Origin: Vibrio sp. CDRSL-10 TSBA
GTDB lineage: Bacteria; Pseudomonadota; Gammaproteobacteria; Enterobacterales; Vibrionaceae
Length of the DNA: 64,000 bases
Reading direction: 5' to 3'
Assembly (NCBI GenBank): GCA_039696685.1
Contig: CP155566.1
Span: 1,612,001 to 1,676,000, forward strand
Shown here: positions 1-10,527 of the stretch, piece by piece
Layout of the letters: every line of letters starts with the position of its first letter
Position numbering within the stretch: position 1 is the first letter of the stretch
The notes under the pieces: generated by a model
Seen by the model: only the letters and a program-made list of their open reading frames with translations
Told to the model about the DNA's origin: nothing
Databases searched by the model: none
Translations under genes and position numbers: made by a program

Positions 1-754
1 AGTGATGCAGAATCTGCGCAAGGAATGCCTGTGTCCGGTCAGATTGCGGATTTTCGAAGAAATCTTTTGGATTGTTCTCTTCGATAATTTCGCCGGCATC
101 CATGAATATCACCCGGTCAGCCACTTCTTTGGCAAAGCCCATTTCGTGGGTCACACACAACATGGTCATGCCTTCTTCTGCTAACTCAACCATAACGTCC
201 AGCACTTCGCGCACCATTTCTGGGTCGAGTGCTGATGTCGGTTCATCGAACAGCATTACTTGCGGATTCATGCACAACGAGCGCGCAATGGCTACGCGTT
301 GTTGTTGACCACCGGAAAGCTGGCCCGGGTATTTGTCTGCCTGATCAGGGATTTTTACCCGTTTCAGGTATTTCATCGCAATCGCTTCGGCTTCATCTTT
401 CGGCATTTTCTTTACCCAGATAGGCGCAAGGGTGCAGTTTTCCAGTACCGTCAGATGCGGGAAGAGGTTGAAGTGCTGGAAACACATACCGACTTCACGA
501 CGTACCGCTTCGATGTTTTTCAAATCTTCAGTCAGTTCGTTGCCGGAGACAACGATCTGTCCTTTCTGGTGTTCTTCCAGGCGGTTGATACAGCGAATCA
601 TGGTCGATTTTCCTGAACCGGATGGACCACAAATAACGATACGTTCGCCTTTCTTAACTTCCAGGTTGATGTTTTTCAGTACGTGAAATTCGCCGTACCA
701 CTTGTTCATGTCTTTAATGGAGATCATGGTTTCATTTGAGTTTTGTGGCGTCAT
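1..754 (-). CDS. aapP: Amino-acid ABC transporter ATP-binding protein (AapP/GlnQ type), last base(s) cut
   Basis: This is the ATPase that powers import of polar amino acids through the AapQ/AapM channel on the cytoplasmic face. The reading frame starts at an ATG at 754-752 and stays open for 251 codons to the window edge. Walker A is GPSGSGKST, the signature is [15 protein letters not shown], and Walker B is [13 protein letters not shown] followed by the switch His in THEMGF. The last visible residues are FLAQILHH, the usual C-terminus of the family, so probably only the stop codon is missing. It is the last gene of a minus-strand aapJ-Q-M-P operon, about 20 bp after aapM. The exact amino-acid specificity cannot be read from the sequence. 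Confidence 0.93.
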   Translation of the reverse strand, partial: MTPQNSNETMISIKDMNKWYGEFHVLKNINLEVKKGERIVICGPSGSGKSTMIRCINRLEEHQKGQIVVSGNELTEDLKNIEAVRREVGMCFQHFNLFPHLTVLENCTLAPIWVKKMPKDEAEAIAMKYLKRVKIPDQADKYPGQLSGGQQQRVAIARSLCMNPQVMLFDEPTSALDPEMVREVLDVMVELAEEGMTMLCVTHEMGFAKEVADRVIFMDAGEIIEENNPKDFFENPQSDRTQAFLAQILHH

Positions 755-776
755 AATACGTTCCTTGAATCATTGC

Positions 777-1875
777 TTATCGTTTGTGGCCGGTGTGGAG
801 TTTACCTTCGAGCCAAATCGAATATCTCGACATGCCGAAACAGAACACCCAGAACACTAACGCGACAAATACATAACTTTCCGTAGCAAAACCTAACCAG
901 TCGGGATCGGTATTGGCGGCCTGGCCGATGCCCAACACATCGAACATCCCAATGATCAGCACCAGACTGGTGTCTTTGAACAGACCAATGAAAGTGTTCA
1001 CAATCGACGGAATGGTGATTTTTAATGCCTGAGGCATGATAATCAGGCCGATTTTCTTCCAGTAGCTCAGACCCAGAGCATCAGCCGCTTCGTACTGACC
1101 TTTCGGTATCGCCTGCAAACCACCGCGGATAACCTCGGCCATGTAGGCGGAGCTGAACATCACCACACCAATCAGAGCACGCAGCAGTTTATCTGTCTCT
1201 GAACCCTCAGACAGGAAACAGCGGCAACATGACCGATGCCATGAACAGCACGGTAATAAGCGGTACACCGCGCCAGGCTTCGATATAAACCGTGCTCAGG
1301 CTGCGAATAACCGGCATGTCTGAACGACGGCCGAGTGCCAGCACGATACCGATTGGTAAAGAGGCAATAATACCGACCAAGGCGATGATGAGCGTGACCA
1401 GCAGACCCCCCCAGTTGTGGGTGTCAACCACTGGTAGTCCCATGACGCCACCGTACAGTAATGTGGCCATGATGAACGGGTAGACGAAGATAAAGAACAG
1501 CCATAACCAGCTACGCTTTGGCGTTTTTTCGTACGCAAGTAATGCGACGAAGATAGCCAGCGTGGCGAAGAACAGGCGAGGGCGCCATAATTCTTCCGTC
1601 GGGTAGAAGCCGTACATAAACTGATCCCAGCGCACGCTGATGAAAACCCAGCACGCGCCATCCCGGCTACAAGCATCACGTGTCGTACCGATCCAGTCAG
1701 CCTTGATGATTGCCCAGTCCAGTACGGACCAGATTCCTGAGATGGCAACGTAAGCCAGAATCAGGGTGACAACCGAATTGACCGGACCATTGAACAGATT
1801 TTTCTTCAGCCAGCCGACCAGACCTGTGGTATTTGCTGGTGGCGGCAAGCTAGGTTGAAACTGATGTGTTTTCAT
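777..1875 (-). CDS. aapM: Amino-acid ABC transporter permease AapM (one +1 frameshift)
   Basis: Inner-membrane permease of the amino-acid transporter, about 365 residues once repaired. The start ATG (1875-1873) lies one base after the stop of aapQ, which argues for translational coupling. Several hydrophobic segments precede the permease loop [22 protein letters not shown]. The second half carries the EAA-type loop [27 protein letters not shown]. The two halves are in different frames: removing one base from the A run at 1216-1218 restores [15 protein letters not shown]. The join falls inside a conserved segment and both sides are well preserved, so an artefact is more likely than a true pseudogene. 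Confidence 0.88.
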
Positions 1876-1876
1876 C

Positions 1877-3085
1877 TTATCTCTCCACCAAAGCAACTTT
1901 ACGGTTATACAGGTTCATCAGCGCTGATGTGATAAGGCTAAGTGCCAAATATACACCCATGGTCATGGCGATGATCTCAATAGCCTGACCTGTCTGGTTC
2001 AGTGTGGTACCGGCGAACACAGACACCAAATCCGGATAACCAATCGCCATCGCCAGGGATGAGTTTTTGGTCAGGTTAAGATATTGGCTGGTGAGTGGCG
2101 GTATGATGATGCGCAGTGCCTGTGGAATGACGACCAGTTTCAAGGTTTTAGCGCGTGGTAAGCCAAGAGACATGGCCGCTTCGGTCTGACCATGGCTGAC
2201 TGCGTTGATACCGGAACGGACAATTTCTGCGATAAAGGCGGCGGTATAAACGCTTAAAGCAACCAATAAAGCAGCCAGTTCAGGAATGATGCTGATACCA
2301 CCACGGAAGTTAAAACCCTTTAACTCTGGATATTGCGCAGAAATTGGCATACCCATAATAAAGTAGGCAATCACTGGCAGGCCGATACACAGCAGCAGCG
2401 CGATGCGCCCCATCGGCGTTTGCTGACCGGTCAGTTTCTGTTTGTTTTTAGCCCAAACCCCGATAGCGAATGTGGCAATAATGCCCAAAACAAACGCAAT
2501 CACCACTACATTGGATCCGGGTTCAAAAACCGGTGCCGGGAAGTACAGCCCCCGAACGTTCAGAAAAATCGCTTCACCCAGACTCATACTCTGACGCGGT
2601 GACGGCAGAGCCTGTAACACAGCGAAGTACCAGAAGAAGATCTGAAGCAGAAGAGGAATATTACGAAACGTCTCAATGTATACCGCTGCCAGTCGGCTGA
2701 CCAGCCAGTTGGATGACAAACGGGCGATACCCAGAATGAATCCGATGACAGTAGCGAAAATAATACCCAGAATCGACACTAACGCGGTGTTGAGCAGGCC
2801 CACAACGAATGTACGCCCGTAGGAGTATGTTTCGTCATAGTCGATCAGACTGAGGCCAATCCCGAAGCCAGCCGGTTGATCAAGGAACGCGAAACCGGTC
2901 GCGATACCGCGTGATTCCAGGTTGTGTAAGGTATTACTGATAATGGTGTAGAAAAAAAGGACCAGCACGGACACAGCAAGAATCTGAAACACGACCGAGC
3001 GGAAAGTGGGATTGTAGAGTAAGCTTGTGCTCTTAGCCGCAGCAGGGGCCGCTGACTTCGGCACAGAAGTATTCGTAGGTTTCAT
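1877..3085 (-). CDS. aapQ: Amino-acid ABC transporter permease AapQ
   Basis: First permease subunit of the transporter, 402 residues and intact. It has an N-terminal membrane segment around residues 33-50 and a long insert with further membrane helices. It also has the family motif YIETFRNIPLLLQIFFWYF near residue 145 and the EAA loop AEIVRSGINAVSHGQTEAAMSLGL near residue 285. It pairs with AapM to form the channel. The gene follows aapJ after an 88-bp gap that holds a strong stem-loop, so it is probably expressed at a lower level than the binding protein. Confidence 0.93.
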   Translation of the reverse strand: MKPTNTSVPKSAAPAAAKSTSLLYNPTFRSVVFQILAVSVLVLFFYTIISNTLHNLESRGIATGFAFLDQPAGFGIGLSLIDYDETYSYGRTFVVGLLNTALVSILGIIFATVIGFILGIARLSSNWLVSRLAAVYIETFRNIPLLLQIFFWYFAVLQALPSPRQSMSLGEAIFLNVRGLYFPAPVFEPGSNVVVIAFVLGIIATFAIGVWAKNKQKLTGQQTPMGRIALLLCIGLPVIAYFIMGMPISAQYPELKGFNFRGGISIIPELAALLVALSVYTAAFIAEIVRSGINAVSHGQTEAAMSLGLPRAKTLKLVVIPQALRIIIPPLTSQYLNLTKNSSLAMAIGYPDLVSVFAGTTLNQTGQAIEIIAMTMGVYLALSLITSALMNLYNRKVALVER

Positions 3086-3116
3086 ACAGCGATAACCTCA
3101 TATCCATTTTTGACTG

Positions 3117-3139
3117 AGGGCGGCGCTTTACACCGCCCA
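3117..3139 (-). terminator. Intercistronic stem-loop between aapJ and aapQ
   Basis: GGGCGG (3118-3123) pairs with CCGCCC (3133-3138) around a 9-base loop and has no long U-run. Stem-loops here are common in binding-protein operons, where they stabilise the upstream mRNA or attenuate downstream transcription. The pairing is seen in the sequence; the role is inferred. Confidence 0.5.
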
Positions 3140-3173
3140 TAGGTTGTCAATGTCTATTTACGGACACTCTGTA

Positions 3174-4203
3174 TTAACGGATAGGTGGCGCGTACATAAA
3201 GCCGCCAGCATTCCACAGTGCGTTGACACCACGGGAGATCTGCAGAGGCGAACCTTTACCTACTGTGCGCTCAAAGCTTTCACCGTAGTTACCGACTTGT
3301 TTAACGATCTGGTAGCCCCAGTCGTCACGAATACCCAGGCCTGAACCTTTTGGACCATCTACACCCAGAATACGTTTGATTTCAGGGTTATCTGATTTCA
3401 GCATTGCATCAGCGTTTTGCGAAGTGATGCCGTATTCTTCTGCGTTAACCATAGCAAACAGTGTCCACTTGGCTACGTTGAACCATTTGTCATCGTCCTG
3501 ACGCACAACCGGACCCAGAGGTTCTTTAGAGATGATCTCTGGCAGTACCATGGCTGCATCTGGAGATTGCAGGTTCAGACGTAGTGCGTACAGACCGGAT
3601 TGGTCGGTGGTCAGCACGTCACAGCGACCGGCATCGAAACCTTTCGATGTTTGCGCTGCAGTATCAAATACCACTGGCTTGTAGCTCATACCCTGGTTAC
3701 GGAAGTAGTCAGCCAGGTTTCAGCTCAGTAGTCGTGCCTGACTGAACACAAACTGATGCACCGTCGAGTTCCTTAGCACTGCTGATGCCCAGCTCTTTCT
3801 TAACCATAAAACCTTGGCCGTCGTAGTAGTTGACGCCAACAAAGTTAAGACCCAAGGCGCTGTCGCGATGCAGAGTCCAGGTCGTATTGCGGGACAGCAC
3901 GTCGATTTCGCCTGACTGCAGAGCAGTGAAGCGTTCTTTTGCGGTCAGAGGTACGTATTTAACTTTAGTTTTGTCACCTAGCACAGCAGCGGCCAAAGCC
4001 TGACAATATTCAACATCGATCCCTTCCCATTCACCTTTGGAGTTAGGGTTTGAGAAGCCCGGTAGACCAGTACTTACACCACAAGTCAGGACGCCTTGCT
4101 CTAAGACCTTATCCAGGGTGCTTTCAGCAGCTGATGCGGTGTTCGCCATCATGGCAGTAGATGCCGCTACGACGGAAGCGAGAAGTGTTAGTTTATTTGC
4201 CAT
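3174..4203 (-). CDS. aapJ: Amino-acid ABC transporter periplasmic binding protein AapJ (one +1 frameshift)
   Basis: Periplasmic substrate-binding protein, about 342 residues after repair. It starts at MANKLTLL (4203-4201) with a signal peptide that should end near TASA|AES. The mature part begins LDKVLEQGVLTCGVSTGLPGF, typical of the polar amino-acid family, and carries the AapJ-type segment IDVLSRNTTWTLHRD. The frame breaks at the T run 3718-3720; removing one base restores TTELNLADYF and joins it to RNQGMSYKPVVFD. It is the first gene of the operon; its promoter should lie in the AT-rich gap 4204-4664. The gene is confidently recognised, but the exact ligand is not. Confidence 0.9.
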
Positions 4204-4664
4204 TTGTATCCTTCCTGTATGATCCATATTTGACCAAGTGAGCCCGCAAGTTGGGTTCACAAAATGTAGTGTTTTTTATTAGATTTCGGTTGTATTCTGG
4301 CGATGATCGCCTGTTTAAAAATCAACCGTTTATAAGCGTAGGTAAGGAATTGAATTTTCTCAAATGTATAATTTAGAAAAGAATTTGGTTTGAGAGTGCT
4401 TACCGAGCTGTAGTTAGAATGGCTAAATGTTGCACGGTTGTAAATAGTGCAACCGAGCACACTGATAGTGCATCAGGATGGTTATATGTTATTGACTGTT
4501 AACTTAATATTAACACACATAAATGGTAGGTTAATTTGGAGTTAAACACTGGTTTTGTTAGAAAATTTGGTTATAAATTTTTTCATCTCCTGATGGTAGT
4601 GATTTTTTTGCACCGTTTTTGGTAGCATAAAACGAATAGTTATTTAGATTGTGGTCAAAATAAA
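4204..4664. other. AT-rich gap between divergent genes
   Basis: About 460 bp with no convincing gene. A 67-codon minus-strand frame here has no family resemblance and no ribosome site. The region must hold the divergent promoters of aapJ and the siroheme gene. It includes an AT-rich palindromic patch, GTTAACTTAATATTAAC, at 4499-4515. I cannot assign a specific operator. Confidence 0.5.
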
Positions 4665-5606
4665 ATGCGATATTTTCCTCTTTTTCTGGACTTAGCAAAT
4701 AAACCGGTACTTGTGGTGGGCGGAGGGGAAGTTGCGTGCCGCAAGATTGATGCCCTGGTACGTGCCGGAGCCAAAGTGACCATTGTATCCCCGCAAATTG
4801 CCCCGACTCTGCAGTCCTTAGTCGATGAGGGGAAATGCCAATGGATTCAAAACTTCTATACCTCGAAAATACTCACTCAAGAGTACATTCAGGTATGGGC
4901 AACGACCGATAATCCTGACCTTAACCATCAAGTGCATAAAGATGCCAAATCGATCGGTGTTTTAGTCAACGTTGTTGACGATCAGCCATATTGCGATTTC
5001 ATCACGCCATCGATGATTGAGAGAGGGCGAATTCAACTGGCCATTTCCAGTGGTGGTGCCTCGCCGGTGCTGATTCGCAACGTGCGTGAAACATTGGAAG
5101 CCGTACTGCCGCAAAATCTGAGCCTGCTGGCAGACTTCGGTGCCTCTAAACGCAACTCGATCAAAAGTGCGTTACCGACGGTTGATGAACGACGCAAGTT
5201 CTGGGAGCAATTTTTTGCGCTGCCAGAGGTAAAAAATGCCAAGAGTCGTGAAGCTCTGGAAAGTGCCTATACCCAACTGATCAGACAGCCAATGCCACAG
5301 CAAGGCGAAGTGACCTGGATTGAATGCGGGTCTGATGTAGAACTATTGCCGCTGAAAGCTTTACGTTATATGCAACAAGCTGAATTGGTACTGCATACGC
5401 CAAGCTGTGCTTTTGAGTTCATCGATTTGTGTCGTCGTGATGCGGAGAGGGAAGCATTTGCCAGTGCGGCGCAACTCGGAGAGCGTCTGCAACAAGCACA
5501 TCAGCAACAGCTACGGGTCTGTGTACTGATTCCTAAGGGGACGCAGCAATACTCTTTACTGCAAGGGCAGCAGCGCGTCCTTGGTGAAGGTAGCGAGAAA
5601 AGTTAA
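4665..5606 (+). CDS. Met8-type precorrin-2 dehydrogenase / sirohydrochlorin ferrochelatase with degenerate SUMT-like tail
   Basis: Converts precorrin-2 to siroheme: NAD-dependent oxidation followed by iron insertion. Residues 1-210 match the N-terminal (CysG-B/Met8) half of siroheme synthase: MRYFPLFLDLANKPVLVVGGG with the nucleotide-binding GGGEVACRK, then ATTDNPDLN, and the ferrochelatase part with ISSGGASPVLIRNVRE. Residues from about 225 onwards (GEVTWIECGSDVELLPLKALRYMQQAELVL, then CRRDAERE) resemble the first 90 residues of the uroporphyrinogen methyltransferase domain, but the glycine-rich GAGPGDP loop is changed and the rest of the domain is missing. The tail cannot be a working methyltransferase. 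It is not a window artefact, since the frame closes normally and a terminator follows. Confidence 0.87.
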   Translation: MRYFPLFLDLANKPVLVVGGGEVACRKIDALVRAGAKVTIVSPQIAPTLQSLVDEGKCQWIQNFYTSKILTQEYIQVWATTDNPDLNHQVHKDAKSIGVLVNVVDDQPYCDFITPSMIERGRIQLAISSGGASPVLIRNVRETLEAVLPQNLSLLADFGASKRNSIKSALPTVDERRKFWEQFFALPEVKNAKSREALESAYTQLIRQPMPQQGEVTWIECGSDVELLPLKALRYMQQAELVLHTPSCAFEFIDLCRRDAEREAFASAAQLGERLQQAHQQQLRVCVLIPKGTQQYSLLQGQQRVLGEGSEKS

Positions 5607-5630
5607 CAGCACAGGCTGAAGGCCGAATAA

Positions 5631-5662
5631 AAAGGCGGGGAATCACCCCGCCTTAATTTTTC
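5631..5662. terminator. Bidirectional rho-independent terminator
   Basis: AAGGCGGGG (5632-5640) pairs with CCCCGCCTT (5646-5654) around AATCA, with T-rich sequence after it on the plus strand and A-rich sequence before it. It sits between the convergent siroheme gene and the yidA-like gene and can serve both. Confidence 0.85.
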
Positions 5663-5688
5663 TGGTTTTGAGACAGCCGTTGATAGCC

Positions 5689-6514
5689 TTATGCTTCGCA
5701 GACTTCTTTGTTAAGCGCAAACTTCTCAATCGCTGCTGCAACACCATCTTCATCGTTGCTCAGAGTGATATAGTCGGCGATTTTTTTGGTCTCTTCCATT
5801 GCGTTAGCCATCGCGATTCCCAGGCCGGCATATTTAAGCATATGGTGATCATTTTCTGCATCACCCATACAAATCACCTGTTCTGCAGGGATGCCAATAT
5901 GGTCGGCAATCGCTTTCACGCCCACGCCTTTGTTGCTGGCGGTGTTGAGGAAACTCCAGGAAGTAGGCTGCGCTCTGCACGACAGTATACTGCTCGCGCA
6001 TTTGCGGCGGCAGATTCGCAATGGTTTTGTTGAGCAGCTCAGGCTCAGCGACGATCATGGTTTTGATGATCGGGTGATCATCTTCCAGTAGTTCGAAATC
6101 CATCTCAGTGATAGTGACACCATTAATTTCGGCTTCCACTTCAGTGAATTTGCTGTTCTTCGGCGTAATAAGGCCATGTACCTTACTGAATGCATGCGTG
6201 TTTACGCCCATTTCTTTAGCCAGGCGAGCAACCGCTTTAGCGTCTTTTCCAGTCAGGATTTGCTGATAAATAACCTCACCAGTCGCCACGTTTTCAACGA
6301 TCGAGCCGTTATAATGCAGGACATAGTCGTCCTCGGAACGGATGTCCAGCTCTTCAAGTTTGCTACGGATACCATCAATTGGACGGCCTGACGCCAGCAC
6401 AACACGAATGCCTTGCTCACGAGCCTGAGTGATCACCTGTTTGGTACGTGGGGAAATTTGCTTCTGGCTGTTAAGAAGGGTGCCATCCATATCGAGCGCA
6501 ATCAGTTTATACAT
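5689..6514 (-). CDS. yidA: Cof/YidA-type HAD sugar-phosphate phosphatase (one +1 frameshift)
   Basis: Cytoplasmic HAD-superfamily phosphatase, about 274 residues after repair (E. coli YidA is 270). It begins MYKLIALDMDGTLLNS with the nucleophile Asp in DMDGT. Motif II is in VLASGRP and motif IV is GDAENDHHMLKYAGLGIAM. The frame breaks at the A run 5951-5953; removing one base restores YFLEFLNTASNKGVGVKAI across the cap-to-core return. Family members dephosphorylate a broad range of sugar phosphates; the physiological substrate here is unknown. Confidence 0.88.
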
Positions 6515-6769
6515 GTCTTACCTAAATTCTTTACCTGTCCAAACGCCAGATTATACCTAAAATATGACATAATGCGCGTTTTGAATGAAAATGAACCGCG
6601 AAACTCAGTCTGTTTTTTGAACCCTTGATATGGATTGCTGAGCATAAACCACTCCAGTTAATCCCATGATTTTTGTGATCGCAGCAGTGTTTTGAATTGA
6701 CCTTCATCGACGCATACTTTAAGGTCAGCGACCTGCAATTTTTAGTTAGCAAGTTTAGGCAAAATTACC

Positions 6770-7439
6770 TTGTATAAAGTGAATGAAATGTTTGAGACGA
6801 TCCAGGGCGAAGGTGTATTCACCGGCGTTCCTGCAGTATTTGTTCGTCTGCAAGAATGTCCTGTGGGTTGTGCTTGGTGTGATACCAAACAGACTTGGGA
6901 TGCAACGCCTGTCGAAGAGCGTTCCTTTGATGAAATTTTGGTAAAAACCGAAGACAATCCTACCTGGTGCAGCGCATCAGCTCAGCAGATCATCGAGCGT
7001 TATCGTTCACAGGGGTACTCGGCTAAACATATCGTTATCACCGGCGGCGAGCCTTGCATTTACGATCTGGTGCCTTTAACACAGGCGTTTGAGCAGATTG
7101 GTTGTCGTTGCCAGATTGAAACCAGCGGTACGTTTGAAGTCCAAGCTAGTGCTGATACCTGGGTGACAGTGTCACCTAAAGTAGCGATGAAAGGTAAACT
7201 TCCGGTCGTGGATTCGGCGCTGCTGCGTGCCAATGAAATTAAGCATCCGGTGGCGACTGAAAAAGACATCACCAATCTCGAAGAGCTGCTTGCACGTGCT
7301 GACGTTTCCGTCATCAACAGTGATTGCACTGCAGCCGATCAGCCAGAAACCACGCGCAACCCAACTGTGTATCGACGCCTGTATTGCGCGGAACTGGCGG
7401 TTATCTGTTCAAACTCACAAATATCTCAGCATTGCATAA
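6770..7439 (+). CDS. queE: 7-carboxy-7-deazaguanine synthase QueE (TTG start, one +1 frameshift)
   Basis: Radical-SAM enzyme that converts 6-carboxytetrahydropterin to 7-carboxy-7-deazaguanine in queuosine biosynthesis. About 222 residues after repair. The cluster motif CPVGCAWC (CxxxCxxC) is at residues 30-37, followed by the glycine-rich TGGEPC. The start codon is TTG at 6770: the protein opens [15 protein letters not shown] exactly as QueE does, and no in-frame ATG fits. The frame breaks at the T run 7305-7307. Removing one base gives [27 protein letters not shown] and the normal C-terminus [12 protein letters not shown]. It is followed after 10 bp by queC, so the two form an operon. Confidence 0.92.
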
Positions 7440-7449
7440 GGTGAATTTC

Positions 7450-8142
7450 ATGAAAAAAGCAGTTGTCGTCTTTAGTGGTGGTCAGGATTCAACGACTTGT
7501 CTGGTCCAGGCACTTAAGGAATTCGATGAAGTCCATGCGATTACCTTTGATTATGGTCAGCGCCATAAGCTGGAGATTGAAGTTGCTCAGGCACTGGCAA
7601 AGAAACTGGGTGTCGCCGCACATAAAGTCATGGATGTGGGTTTGCTCAATGAACTGGCGATCAGCTCCCTGACCCGCGATGATATTCCGGTGTCCCATGA
7701 ATTGCAGGAAAATGGTCTGCCAAACTCGTTTGTGCCAGGTCGCAACATCCTGTTTCTCACTTTAGCGGGCATCTATGCTTATCAAATCGGCGCACAAACC
7801 GTGATCACCGGCGTGTGTGAGACTGATTTTTCTGGTTACCCTGATTGCCGTAACGATTTCGTTAAAGCGATGAACAGCGCATTAGTGCAGGGCATGGATC
7901 GTGAGCTGGAGATCCGCACGCCTCTGATGTGGCTAAATAAGGCGGAAACCTGGGCGATGGCCGACCAGAATGACGCGCTGGAACTGGTACGCAATGAAAC
8001 ACTGACGTGCTACAACGGTATTATCGGTGACGGCTGTGGTGATTGCCCGTCTTGTCATCTGCGTAAAGCGGGACTGAATGATTACCTTGAAAATCGTAAC
8101 GCGGTCATGGCGGCTCTGGTCAGTAAACAGAAGACTAAGTAA
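7450..8142 (+). CDS. queC: 7-cyano-7-deazaguanine synthase QueC
   Basis: ATP-dependent ligase making preQ0 from 7-carboxy-7-deazaguanine and ammonia; it works directly after QueE. It is 230 residues and intact. The start is ATG 7450 in [18 protein letters not shown], where SGGQDS is the PP-loop. The zinc site is [23 protein letters not shown] near the C-terminus, with four cysteines. A longer open frame extends upstream to 7324 but overlaps queE and has no family support. The 3' end lies in a 29-bp near-duplicate (8120-8177) described separately. Confidence 0.96.
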   Translation: MKKAVVVFSGGQDSTTCLVQALKEFDEVHAITFDYGQRHKLEIEVAQALAKKLGVAAHKVMDVGLLNELAISSLTRDDIPVSHELQENGLPNSFVPGRNILFLTLAGIYAYQIGAQTVITGVCETDFSGYPDCRNDFVKAMNSALVQGMDRELEIRTPLMWLNKAETWAMADQNDALELVRNETLTCYNGIIGDGCGDCPSCHLRKAGLNDYLENRNAVMAALVSKQKTK

Positions 8143-8177
8143 ACAGGATCAGTAAGCAGAAGCAGCAGGTAAACTGC
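8120..8177 (+). repeat. Imperfect tandem duplication (about 29 bp x2) across the queC stop codon
   Basis: Unit 1 (8120-8148) begins TCAGTAAACAGAAG and unit 2 (8149-8177) begins TCAGTAAGCAGAAG. Both then carry GTAAAC after a 5- or 6-base variable stretch. The queC stop codon (8140-8142) lies in unit 1. Confidence 0.6.
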
Positions 8178-8209
8178 GTCGGCAAGTCGCAAGACAATTT
8201 AAACACAGT

Positions 8210-8253
8210 AACGGGCTGATATCTTTGCAGGCAAGGTATCGGCCCGTTGTTTT
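8210..8253 (+). terminator. Rho-independent terminator after queC
   Basis: AACGGGCTGATA pairs with TATCGGCCCGTT with one G-T wobble, around TCTTTGCAGGCAAGG, and is followed by GTTTTTGG. It closes the queE-queC unit. Confidence 0.8.
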
Positions 8254-8359
8254 TGGTTTGAATTTTTTGCATGGTTTGTTGATAGAAGATGTGACTTTGT
8301 TTCCAATATGAGAATGTGAAAGAGTTGGCAAAATTAGCATCATTCAGCACAGCATTCGT

Positions 8360-10374
8360 ATGAGTTTTACAGGTTTCTACACTACTATAGATAAAAGTAA
8401 CAATAAGTGGCTAAGTAGGAACCTTGCTGTGAAAGGAACAATAACGCTGCTGTTCACTTGGACGGGAGATTTGCTGAGTTTTTCTCCCAACGAATTTGGC
8501 TCATGCGGGCCTTTGTCCCAACTCAATCTCACTGCCACTGGTAGTGAAGAGCCGTTGGCTATTGAAGAGATACAGGCTTATTTTCCTTCTGTTGAACCCT
8601 TGCAGGTGACATCAGTGATTGATGGCATTTTCTATACCGGGATCATTTCAACTCTTAAAAGCACAGAGTTTCAAAGTCATCCTCAATTTCTGCTTCAGTT
8701 TCGAAGATACGGCACACCCCTCTGTTTTGCGTATCCAGCGCATGAAACACGTGCTGGATTGTGCCCAGATAGCCAGTTGGGAGTGGAATGTACAAACCGG
8801 TGAGACCCGGTTTAATGACCGCTGGGCGGAAATTGTTGGTTATCACCTTCCTGAGCTTGAACCGACAGATATCGATACCTGGACCAAACTGGCTCACTCT
8901 GATGACCTTAAATTGTCTCAACAGGCACTTGAGGCGCATTTTAACGGCGAGATTCCTTTTTATGAATGCGAAGTCCGCATGCGTCACAAAGACGGTCACT
9001 GGGTCTGGGTACGCGATTACGGGCGAATCGTTTCTTTCACGACGCAAGGTGAACCTGAATGGATACTTGGCGCACACATAGATATCACCGGTTATAAATT
9101 GATTCAGACTCAGAATGAACTGCTCAGTCATGATCTCAACATGATCATGGACTTGTGTCCGGCAGTTATTTACAAGATGTCTGCAGATGATGATGAACAG
9201 GTTCAGTTCATCACCCAGGGCGTCGAGGGGTTACTGAACTACCGCCATGAGGAGATTATGAACCGGGCGTATTGGTGGCGTAATCATATTCACCCTGAAG
9301 ATGTTTCTGACTATAATCAAAGAGTTGCAGAATGGCGTTCCCGGGGTGATGATTCGATTCTGGAATGTGAGTATCGTTTCCGTTGTGCTGATGGTCGCTA
9401 CATCTGGCTTGCCGATCGCGCGCGAATCATGAACTCTCATTATAGTCGCGGTCCGTCCGTATTGGGGTCAATCATTGATATCACGGACTTTGTATCATTA
9501 AACAACCATCTTCAGTCGTTAGCGAAAGTATCACCTGCTGTCTTATACCAATTTGAATACTTGCCGGATGGAAACCAGTCGTTTTCCATATGCCAGCCAG
9601 AAATTGAAGGATATGTTTGGCGTTACTCCAGAGGAAGCTGCGGTTGATTCTACCGCTGTTTTTGATGCTATTTATCCGGAAGATGTAGAGAGGGTGCGTG
9701 CCAGTGCTTTGCAATCTAAAGAGACTCTGGAAGATTGGAAATGCGAATTCAGGGTAGAGATTGACGGTAAATTGCATTGGTTGTATGGCCATTCTATTCC
9801 GACACCCTCCAGTGAAGGTAAAGTGATTTGGTCTGGCCAAATTATCGATATTTCTGAGAAAAAGGAGCTCGAGCTACAGCTTAAAAAAGAATCGACGACT
9901 GATGCATTGACCGGGGCGTACAATCGGCGTTATTTCATTCAAGAATTACATGATGAACTGCAACGTAGTGTGCGCGAGAAGCAACCTGTTTCGATTTTGG
10001 CTGTCGACTTTGATTTCTTTAAACAGGTTAATGATAAATATGGTCATGATGCCGGGGATGCTGTGTTGCAACAGGTCACTGGGCACCTGAGACAGCACAT
10101 TCGCCCTTATGACACTCTGGCCAGAATGGGTGGGGAAGAGTTCAATATTATGTTGCCTAACACTGATTATGCGTCTGCGCTGTCGATAGCCAACAAGTTA
10201 AGGAAGCTGGTGCAAGGCTTTACGGTACGTTATCACGGGCAAGAAATTAAAATTACCATCACACTGGGTGTCGCGACCAGTAGCAGCGGCGTTCAGGATT
10301 CGTTTGAGTTGTTGAAAGAGGCGGATCGTGCGCTGTATCGTGGCAAAGCCAGCGGTCGTAATTGTGTTCATTAG
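8360..10374 (+). CDS. Multi-PAS diguanylate cyclase (two +1 frameshifts)
   Basis: Cytoplasmic signalling protein of about 670 residues after repair. There is an unrecognised N-terminal region of about 120 residues. Three PAS/PAC repeats follow: the first contains ASWEWNVQTGETRFNDRWAE and ends LGAHIDITGYK, the second has VEGLLNYRHEEIMNRAYWW, and the third ends SGQIIDISEKKELE. A GGDEF domain ends the protein, with LTGAYNRRYF, DFDFFKQVNDKYGHDAGD and active-site RMGGEEF. An RxxD inhibitory-site motif (RPYD) sits upstream of GGEEF, so product inhibition by c-di-GMP is expected. Frame breaks are at the T run 8699-8701 (repair gives FLLQFEDTAHPSVL) and the A run 9572-9574 (repair gives LPDGTSRFPYAS). 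No clear ribosome site marks the start, so the N-terminus is uncertain. The signal sensed is unknown. Confidence 0.85.
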
Positions 10375-10427
10375 GCAATTATGTTTATTAGGTAATTATG
10401 TCCACTAGATAAATGTGCACAGTAGGT
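10360..10427 (+). repeat. 17-bp tandem repeat x4 across the stop codon of the PAS-GGDEF gene
   Basis: Units: AATTGTGTTCATTAGGC (10360-10376), AATTATGTTTATTAGGT (10377-10393), AATTATGTCCACTAGAT (10394-10410), AAATGTGCACAGTAGGT (10411-10427). A weak fifth unit may follow. The gene's TAG lies in unit 1, and every unit carries TAG at the same place. Confidence 0.8.
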
Positions 10428-10527
10428 TATGGTGTGAGTAGATAGTTAGTCGAGTCTGTGCTGTCTTCAATTTTTGCGAAAATTTACAGTTTTTGTCTTT
10501 TGTATTGAAAACCTTACAGCTGCATCA

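Noticed and set aside
4257..4460. 67-codon minus-strand frame upstream of aapJ
   Set aside because: No ribosome site, AT-rich low-information composition and no family resemblance. It overlaps the likely promoter region.
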